A DNA stretch of 9,972 bases, taken from contig CAIXAA010000393.1 of assembly GCA_903917305.1 (NCBI GenBank), forward strand, positions 1 through 9,972. The letters are read 5' to 3'. Positions 4,593 through 9,972 of this stretch are shown here, piece by piece. The notes beneath the pieces are model-generated. The model saw nothing but the letters and a program-made list of their open reading frames with translations. It had not been told where the DNA came from and did not search any database. How positions within the stretch are numbered: position 1 is the first letter of the stretch; every line of letters begins with the position of its first letter. The translations under genes and the position numbers were made by a program. Source of the stretch: an uncultured Myxococcales bacterium. GTDB taxonomy: Bacteria > Myxococcota_A > UBA9042.

Positions 4593-7500
4593 TCAATACA
4601 CGATGACGAGGCTGCCGTCGACCGAGCCGATTGCAAGGTCAACCAGGCCATCGCCATTGAAGTCCCCGACGGGTGCCAGGATGACGCCGCCCCAGATGGT
4701 CGACTTCATCACGCCCCAGTTCGCGTCGGCGCCCTTGAACGGGTCGCCGATGACCAGATCGTCGTACTCGAACGCGGTCTCGTTCGGGATCGGCGAGGCC
4801 GGACGCTGCAGACCGAGCCGGATGCTGACCAGGTTCGAGCCGTTGGGCGCGTACTGCGGGCGACCGTAGACGATGTCGGTGTGGTTGGCGCCGGGCCGAT
4901 CCGCGAAGTTGCCGAGCGAGAACACGCCCATGTGCCACGTGCGGCCGTAGTAGCCGATGCCGGGCGCTCCCGGTCCCGGCGCGGCGACCGACGTGTTGGC
5001 GTCGCCGGCCAGCGGCAAGCTGCCGCCGTTGGCGCTGAGGGTCTTGCCTTCCTTGCCCGTGAAGCTCTTGCCGCGCAGCCAGTACAGACCGCCGATGCCG
5101 CTGCTGCTCTGGTGCTGCACGACGAGATCCGGCGCCGGGTCGCCATCGAACTCGACGGCTGCCATGAAGAAGCCGATCGCGTTGTTGGAGATCGTGCCAT
5201 CGGGCAGGAAGCGCACGGCCTCCGCGTCGTTGGCAATGCCGGTGTTGTTGGCGCTGAGCTGGATGTCCGTGTCGCCGGAGAGCGGCCGCCCCTTCAAGAT
5301 CACGACCTGCTGCGGCGTGGCATTCTGGGCGATCGCCAGCTCGTCGTACTGCTTGCCGGTGCCGTCGCCATCGACCAGCACGTTGCCCAGGCCGAGCAAG
5401 CCGATGCCGAAGATCTGCGTGCCGGTGATGCTCGCCAGATGGACGGTCGCCACGTTGTTGGCGGTGCGGTCGGCGGCGCTGCGCACGTCGATCGTGACCG
5501 TCTTGCCTTGGGTCCACGCCGCGCTGCCGGGGATGATGTAGACGCGGTCGTCGGCGATGTTGACGCCGCCGAGCAGCAACGGCCGGCTGGTGATGGCGAT
5601 GTCCGAGATCGGCAGGCCGCTCGGGCTGACATCGCCGTTGAAGTTGCCGATCGTCGTGATGCGGTAGGCGCCAAAGCTCAGCAAGCTGCCGAGGTTGTTG
5701 ATGACCACCACCGGCGTCGTGCTGATCTGCGCGTTCTTGTTGCCCAGGTAGACCTGCACCGAGCGCGGGCCGCCGGTGCCGGTGCCCAGGCCGACGATGA
5801 GGTCGGTGACGCCGTCGCCGTTGACGTCGCGGCCCATCGCGGTCGGCGCGCCGAGTCCGCCGGGGTTGGGCAGGCAGATGTGCTTGGGGCCGCTCATCGC
5901 GGACAGATCGATGTCGGTCAGCGAGCCATCCGCAGCGCCGACGCGGCCGTAGATGATGCACAGCGGCTGCGACAAGCCGCCGCCGACGGCCAGATCGGCC
6001 AGGCCGTCGCCGTCCAAGTCGCCGACTGCCGTGACGTTCTGCTTCATGTCGCAGGTCGTGCCGGCCGTGGAGCTGCACAGCGGGTTGCCGCCCGCGTCCG
6101 TCGGCAAGGCGAAGGAGCCGCCCTGGCTCATGCGGATGTAGCGCAGGCGCAGGCCGTCCGTCGACAAGGCTGCGGACACAGGCGACTTGTTGCCCGCCGG
6201 ATCGGTGACCTGCACGGCGAAGTAGTACTTGCGATCGCCGTTGTCGACGGTCGGATCGTACTTCACGATCGGCACGAACTGGCACGGATCCGCGCTGGTG
6301 CGCAGGTCCGGCCCCTCGATGGTGACCTGCTCCGCACTGCCGGACGCAGCGGGCGCCGGCACCTTGGCGAGCGCGACGAGCTTGGCATCGCAAGCTGCGG
6401 CAAAATCCGCAGCCGTGGCAATGGGCTTGCGCGAGTAGCGCACGTCGTAGCTCGACGCGGTGCCCACCGTGCCGTTGTCGCCCACCGCGGTGAAGGACAA
6501 GCGCGCCAGCGGACGGCGCGGGTTCAAGTCGCCGGCAGCAAAGGGATTGAGCACGACGGCCGCCGGCGGCGTCCAGTCGATCGACGCAGTGAACGTCGCG
6601 GTCCCGATGTTGCCCGCCGCATCCTGCACGGTCGCGGTGACGACGTTGGTCGCATCCTCCGCCAGCGTCGCGAACTGGATGTCGATCGTCTGCGAAGTGC
6701 CCGACAGCGCCACGGGCAGCGTCAGGTTCTGCTGCGCCAGCGTCGTCGGCGCGCCACCGGTGCTGCGCTCCAGCTTGACGAGCTGGCCGCCGGCCAGACC
6801 GGCGTCGCTGACCTGCAGCTGCGCGTGCAACTGATGGCCCGGCGCCGGCGTCAGATCCTGCGCCTTGCCGTACAGCGCCGTCGCACCGCTCGCCGGCGTC
6901 GCCACGCCCAGCACCGGACCGGCCGTGAACGCCACCACCGGGTTGGTCAGGTCTGCGGACACCTGCAACGCGCCGCTGCTGCCCTTCTGCACGCCGCTGG
7001 CGAGCACGACCGCCTCGACGTCCACCTTGTCGCCGTCGGCCAGCACGAGGTCGAACGCCGCGCCGAAGCCGGTCGGCGCCTTGCTGGTGACCAGCGTGCC
7101 GTTCTTGTGCAGCTCCACCGCCGTGACGGTGCCGCACGGCCCGACGAAGCTGGCCGAGACGGGGACGGTGATGCTGGCGCAATTCTGGCCAGGAACCGCG
7201 CAGTTCTGCGTGTTGAAGCCGCCGGATTGCGGCAGGCCCTTCAACTGCACGAGGCAGCCGCTCAGCTGCACCTTGAAGCCGCGCGTGGCGACCGTGGTGT
7301 TGCCGTGGTTGTCGAGCGCGGTCAGGCGGGCGCTGTAGTTGGGCGTATCGCCGAACGGAATGGTCATCAGCACGTCGGGCTCGTTGCCGCCCGCGTTCGT
7401 CACGCTGCCGCTGCTGACGGCTTGGAAGCCGACGCAGTTGGCGAAGGTGGCGTCGCAGTCGTAGCCGAGATCGAGGGTCCAGCTCACGGCATCGACCGTG

Positions 7501-9972
7501 GCGAACAAGGCGTCGACCTGGTAGCCGCCGATGGCCGGCGCGGCATCCTGATCATCCGTAAACACAGCCCCTTCACCGGGCTTGCTGATCAGCAACTGCG
7601 GCCCTTGCGTGTCGACCGTGATGGACGTCGGCACCGTCGCGATCGTCGACGTGTTGCCGCACGTGTCGGTCAGCACGGCCTGCAGCGTGTGGCCGCCATC
7701 GGTCAGCACGGCGTAGAGCGCGTTGGTGAACACGACGAGGCCGCTGTCGAAGGGCCGCGCGCCCTGGTCCAGGCCGCCGTCGAGCAGCTTGACGATCTGG
7801 CCCTGGACATCACTGTCATTGCTGACGATCTTGATGTCGAGCGAGTCGCCTGCGGCCAGCACGGCCTTGGCCGGCGCCGCGAAGTCGCCGGTCGGCGCGA
7901 CGGTGTTGACGTTGAACGGGTCGAGCGACAACTCCGGGCCGATGTTGCCGACCCAGTCCGTGGCGACGGCAGAGACGGTGACGGTGCCCTCGGTCGGGAT
8001 GTTGACGGCGAGCGTGGCGCTCTTGCCGACCGTCTTGCCGGACGCGGCCGGCAGGTTGTCGACGAGCAGGGCGACGGTCGCCTCCTCGTTGGCCGTCGTC
8101 ACGCCGAAGCTGAACTTGCCGCCCGGCAGACCAAAATCGGCAATCATTTGAAGCTTGTTTGAGAGACAGCCAGCGGGCACGCCCGCAGCGCTCGGCGGCG
8201 TCAGGGCGCTGACGACCGGCGGCACCGTGTCGATCGCGACGGTGCGCTGCTTGGTGTAGGTGTAGGCCGAAGCTTGGGAAGAGACCCACGGCACGGTCGG
8301 CAGCAGGCCGGCTTCGGCGACGAAGCGGTAGTTGCCGTCCGGCAGAGACGACACGTCGAAGTCCGTCGCCGCGGCGTCGCTCTTGCCGGTCGCGACCACC
8401 TTGAAGCCCGGGCTGACGCAGTCGGCGCCCGTGAGGCCCGGCGCGTCGCTGCACAAGCGCACGTCGGCGCCGGTCGGCAAGCCGTACACGAGCGTCGAGA
8501 CCGACTTGCCGGCCAGCTTGTTCCAAGGCACCGCGCAGAAACCGTTGGCGCACACGTGGTTGCCACCGCAGTCGGCGGCAACGGAGCAGACCTGGCCTTC
8601 GATGGGATTCAGCGGGCTGGTGATGCGCACTTCCGCAGTGGCCGAAAGCACTTGCGCCACAATCGTCTTGCCCGCCGTGTTGCCTGCGAGGTCCGAAGCG
8701 ACAAAGACCAGCTTGACCTTCTTGCCATCGGGCATCGAGACGATGCCGAAGCTGGCGATGCCGACCGTCTTGTCCGGAATCGCGGTCTTGGCGGTGAACA
8801 GGTAGCTGCCGACCGTCTTGCCGTTGTCATCGACGACATCGACCGTCGCCGTCGCGCCGACCGGCATGCCGCTCACCTGGATCTGCAGGTTGATCTGGAT
8901 GCCGTCGGTCGGGTCCTGGTTCACGTCGTCGGTGCTGACGAGCAGGATCTGCGTTCCCGTCTTGCCCAGCGGCGACGAGAGGTCGCCGATGACCGGCGCG
9001 GTGCGATCGACGATCACGCTCGTGGTCGGCGAACTGGCAGATTGGCCAGCTTCATCCGTCACTTGCGCGAACAGCGTGCAGGTCTGCTGGTCGGCGAAGG
9101 TGACGTTGCTGAACGTCACGCTGCCGCCCTTGACCTGACCCGGGTACTGCGTCGGCGTGCCCGCGCAGTTCACGGTGAGCGTCGCGCTGCTGCCGTCCGC
9201 GGTGTGGACCGTCGTGGCGATGACATCGGTGATGCAGCCAGGCACGCCGGGCACGCAAGCCAGGCTGCCCAGGTTGAACATCGAGCCGTCTGCCGGCGCG
9301 GTGACCTCGATGCCGGGCTTGTCCGTCTTGTAACTCAGCTGGATGACGGACGAATAGCCAAGCTTGGCGGGCGTTGCCGGCTGGGCGGCGCCGACCTGCA
9401 CCGACTTGGACGCCACGGAGAGCCCGGAAACCGAGAACGAATACGCGCCGTCATTGCCCGGCGTCACGACCACCGCGGCGTCGATGGCGCCATCGATGCG
9501 CACTTCGAGCAGCGCATTGCCAATCGGCGCGCCGGATTGCGGATCCGTGACCTTGACGGTCACTTCCATCGCGTCGAACACCGTCGCCACCGAACCCGGC
9601 GGCGTGACGAACTGCACGACCGATACACCAAGGTTGCCGACGCCGGCGTTCAACCCGGTTGCGAGGCCCTTGCGCGCCTTGGGGAAGAAGAAGCTGATGT
9701 TGGCCATCGACGAGCTGAAATTGCCGCCGCCAAAGCCGCAAAGCAGCGCCAGCACCAGCAAGGTCGGGTAGCTCGTCGTGGGATCGCGCAAGGCGAATCC
9801 CATGCCAAGCGCCGGAACCAGAAGGCTGGCCGTTGAAATCGCTGTCCAGCGACGTCCGCCGAAGATCGGAACCAGGAACGAATAGAAAATTCTCAGCGTC
9901 GCACCGGAAAGCGCGGGCAGCGCCGTCAGCCAGAACATCTGGTTCTTGCTGAAGCTGAATCCCGCCTTGTTC
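4593..9972 (-). CDS. NarK N-terminus fused in frame to a giant Ig-like/FG-GAP surface protein (partial)
   Basis: The frame is open to the window edge, so its true start is upstream; from the first internal Met (at 9938) it is 1,781 residues, with 11 more codons before it. Residues 1-~113 (from that Met) are a nitrate/nitrite transporter with several membrane segments. At about 114 it changes abruptly to a beta-rich extracellular architecture. Module borders are marked by D-x-x-x-P motifs at about 311, 570, 778 and 1121, with a variant N-T-V-A-P at 678. There is a Cys motif C451-x5-C457-x5-C463-x4-C468 of a kind frequent in myxobacterial secreted proteins, a fibronectin-like segment at ~1124-1260, and seven FG-GAP repeats from ~1300 to the end. 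The latter part would normally be exported and act in adhesion or binding, with Ca2+ in the propeller loops. The transporter part contributes no export signal of the usual kind, so the frame as read may not be a natural protein. The last codon precedes the peptide cassette by 53 nt. Confidence 0.85.
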   Translation of the reverse strand, partial: NKAGFSFSKNQMFWLTALPALSGATLRIFYSFLVPIFGGRRWTAISTASLLVPALGMGFALRDPTTSYPTLLVLALLCGFGGGNFSSSMANISFFFPKARKGLATGLNAGVGNLGVSVVQFVTPPGSVATVFDAMEVTVKVTDPQSGAPIGNALLEVRIDGAIDAAVVVTPGNDGAYSFSVSGLSVASKSVQVGAAQPATPAKLGYSSVIQLSYKTDKPGIEVTAPADGSMFNLGSLACVPGVPGCITDVIATTVHTADGSSATLTVNCAGTPTQYPGQVKGGSVTFSNVTFADQQTCTLFAQVTDEAGQSASSPTTSVIVDRTAPVIGDLSSPLGKTGTQILLVSTDDVNQDPTDGIQINLQIQVSGMPVGATATVDVVDDNGKTVGSYLFTAKTAIPDKTVGIASFGIVSMPDGKKVKLVFVASDLAGNTAGKTIVAQVLSATAEVRITSPLNPIEGQVCSVAADCGGNHVCANGFCAVPWNKLAGKSVSTLVYGLPTGADVRLCSDAPGLTGADCVSPGFKVVATGKSDAAATDFDVSSLPDGNYRFVAEAGLLPTVPWVSSQASAYTYTKQRTVAIDTVPPVVSALTPPSAAGVPAGCLSNKLQMIADFGLPGGKFSFGVTTANEEATVALLVDNLPAASGKTVGKSATLAVNIPTEGTVTVSAVATDWVGNIGPELSLDPFNVNTVAPTGDFAAPAKAVLAAGDSLDIKIVSNDSDVQGQIVKLLDGGLDQGARPFDSGLVVFTNALYAVLTDGGHTLQAVLTDTCGNTSTIATVPTSITVDTQGPQLLISKPGEGAVFTDDQDAAPAIGGYQVDALFATVDAVSWTLDLGYDCDATFANCVGFQAVSSGSVTNAGGNEPDVLMTIPFGDTPNYSARLTALDNHGNTTVATRGFKVQLSGCLVQLKGLPQSGGFNTQNCAVPGQNCASITVPVSASFVGPCGTVTAVELHKNGTLVTSKAPTGFGAAFDLVLADGDKVDVEAVVLASGVQKGSSGALQVSADLTNPVVAFTAGPVLGVATPASGATALYGKAQDLTPAPGHQLHAQLQVSDAGLAGGQLVKLERSTGGAPTTLAQQNLTLPVALSGTSQTIDIQFATLAEDATNVVTATVQDAAGNIGTATFTASIDWTPPAAVVLNPFAAGDLNPRRPLARLSFTAVGDNGTVGTASSYDVRYSRKPIATAADFAAACDAKLVALAKVPAPAASGSAEQVTIEGPDLRTSADPCQFVPIVKYDPTVDNGDRKYYFAVQVTDPAGNKSPVSAALSTDGLRLRYIRMSQGGSFALPTDAGGNPLCSSTAGTTCDMKQNVTAVGDLDGDGLADLAVGGGLSQPLCIIYGRVGAADGSLTDIDLSAMSGPKHICLPNPGGLGAPTAMGRDVNGDGVTDLIVGLGTGTGGPRSVQVYLGNKNAQISTTPVVVINNLGSLLSFGAYRITTIGNFNGDVSPSGLPISDIAITSRPLLLGGVNIADDRVYIIPGSAAWTQGKTVTIDVRSAADRTANNVATVHLASITGTQIFGIGLLGLGNVLVDGDGTGKQYDELAIAQNATPQQVVILKGRPLSGDTDIQLSANNTGIANDAEAVRFLPDGTISNNAIGFFMAAVEFDGDPAPDLVVQHQSSSGIGGLYWLRGKSFTGKEGKTLSANGGSLPLAGDANTSVAAPGPGAPGIGYYGRTWHMGVFSLGNFADRPGANHTDIVYGRPQYAPNGSNLVSIRLGLQRPASPIPNETAFEYDDLVIGDPFKGADANWGVMKSTIWGGVILAPVGDFNGDGLVDLAIGSVDGSLVIVY
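4596..6041 (-). repeat. Seven FG-GAP repeats forming a predicted beta-propeller
   Basis: Seven repeat cores occur at residues ~1305-1319, 1369-1383, 1430-1450, 1520-1537, 1595-1606, 1674-1692 and 1757-1771, counted from the Met at 9938. Three carry the full Ca2+-loop pattern: D-L-D-G-D-G-L-A-D, D-V-N-G-D-G-V-T-D and D-F-N-G-D-G-L-V-D. The others are degenerate but keep a G-N-F/D-G-D core followed by D/E-L/I-A/V. Seven is the number that closes an integrin-alpha-like propeller, and the protein ends five residues after the last one's S-V-D-G. Spacing of roughly 60-90 residues is normal for long-loop bacterial versions. Confidence 0.85.
9600..9972 (-). pseudogene. narK: narK-type nitrate/nitrite transporter, N-terminal fragment only
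   Basis: The visible ~124 residues match the early half of NarK-family major-facilitator transporters. They include N-K-A-G-F-S-F-S-K-N-Q before the Met, L-S-G-A-T-L-R-I-F-Y-S-F, P-I-F-G-G-R-R-W-T, the nitrate signature G-F-G-G-G-N-F-S-S-S-M-A-N-I-S-F-F-F-P (residues 68-86), and G-L-N-A-G-V-G-N-L-G-V-S-V-V-Q-F (95-110). Family members continue with further membrane helices; here the frame leaves the family right after V-T-P (111-113). The region is about 61% GC by hand count (9601..9960), against about 65% in two lines counted further in. The start is beyond the window. As it stands the transporter is broken and could not transport nitrate. It is either a true truncation/fusion or a contig chimera. 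Confidence 0.7.

Noticed and set aside
4381..4596. A longer 71-residue version of the precursor peptide
   Set aside because: Its start overlaps the stop of the upstream gene and has no good ribosome binding site, whereas the internal ATG has GGAGG at ideal spacing.
4554..8162. A 1,202-codon open frame on the plus strand, opposite the giant gene
   Set aside because: It has no ribosome binding site, is Arg/Ala/Asp/Gly/Val-rich low-complexity, and mirrors the codon pattern of the real gene; in GC-rich DNA such antisense frames stay open by chance.
8130..8170. A short lower-GC patch in the giant gene, possibly a scar of an insertion
   Set aside because: The reading frame and domain pattern continue without a break and no repeats flank it; composition wobble is a sufficient explanation.
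8020..8830. Recurring DNA words encoding K-T-V-G (near 8027, 8763 and 8813) as a possible repeat array
   Set aside because: They are short, irregularly spaced and fit repeated beta-strand use in Ig-like modules rather than a DNA-level repeat or CRISPR.
8274..9836. A 520-codon plus-strand frame opposite the Ig-like region
   Set aside because: It is a shadow frame with repetitive Arg/Val/Asp/Ala content and no start signal or family features.

Overview
The window is about 65% GC. Every gene I can support is on the minus strand, so transcription runs from high to low coordinates. A bacterium with a Gram-negative envelope is indicated by a CpoB/YbgF lipoprotein and a secreted LysM protein. A deltaproteobacterial or myxobacterial-type host (Myxococcota or relatives) is suggested by a giant Ig-like/FG-GAP surface protein carrying the small C-x5-C-x5-C-x4-C motif common in those groups. 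The taxonomic call is inference from protein style only.

Layout, in the direction of transcription. (1) 9972 to 4593: one uninterrupted reading frame, cut by the window edge. Its first ~124 visible residues are the N-terminal half of a NarK-type nitrate/nitrite transporter. The remaining ~1,670 residues are a chain of Ig/fibronectin-like modules followed by a seven-repeat FG-GAP beta-propeller. The change is abrupt at about position 9600, which points either to an assembly chimera or to a real gene fusion. (2) 4539 to 2010: a compact four-gene cassette. It encodes a 52-residue peptide with a Y-x-x-P-x-L leader motif and a Gly-rich tail with one Cys, an HPr-kinase-like P-loop protein, a radical SAM/SPASM enzyme, and a small S26-like Ser/His peptidase. 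The genes are 10 nt apart or overlap by 11 and 4 nt. This looks like a ribosomally made, post-translationally modified peptide (RiPP) pathway and is the most interesting part of the window. No PqqD-like recognition protein and no exporter are visible. (3) 1928 to 64: cpoB (ybgF) and a LysM-domain protein, overlapping by ATGA, with a likely promoter of their own starting inside the stop codon of the peptidase gene.

Proposed working of the cassette (inference): the leader of the small peptide is recognised through its Y-x-x-P-x-L motif. The radical SAM enzyme modifies the core, and the HPr-kinase-like protein may phosphorylate a Ser or Thr near the C-terminus. The S26-like protein, which has no membrane anchor, may cut the leader in the cytoplasm. 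The envelope genes downstream are probably an independent housekeeping unit. There is no gene-free stretch above 300 bases. The gaps are 1..63 (nothing recognised), 1929..2009 (promoter and ribosome binding site), 4371..4380 and 4540..4592 (ribosome binding site and a small hairpin).
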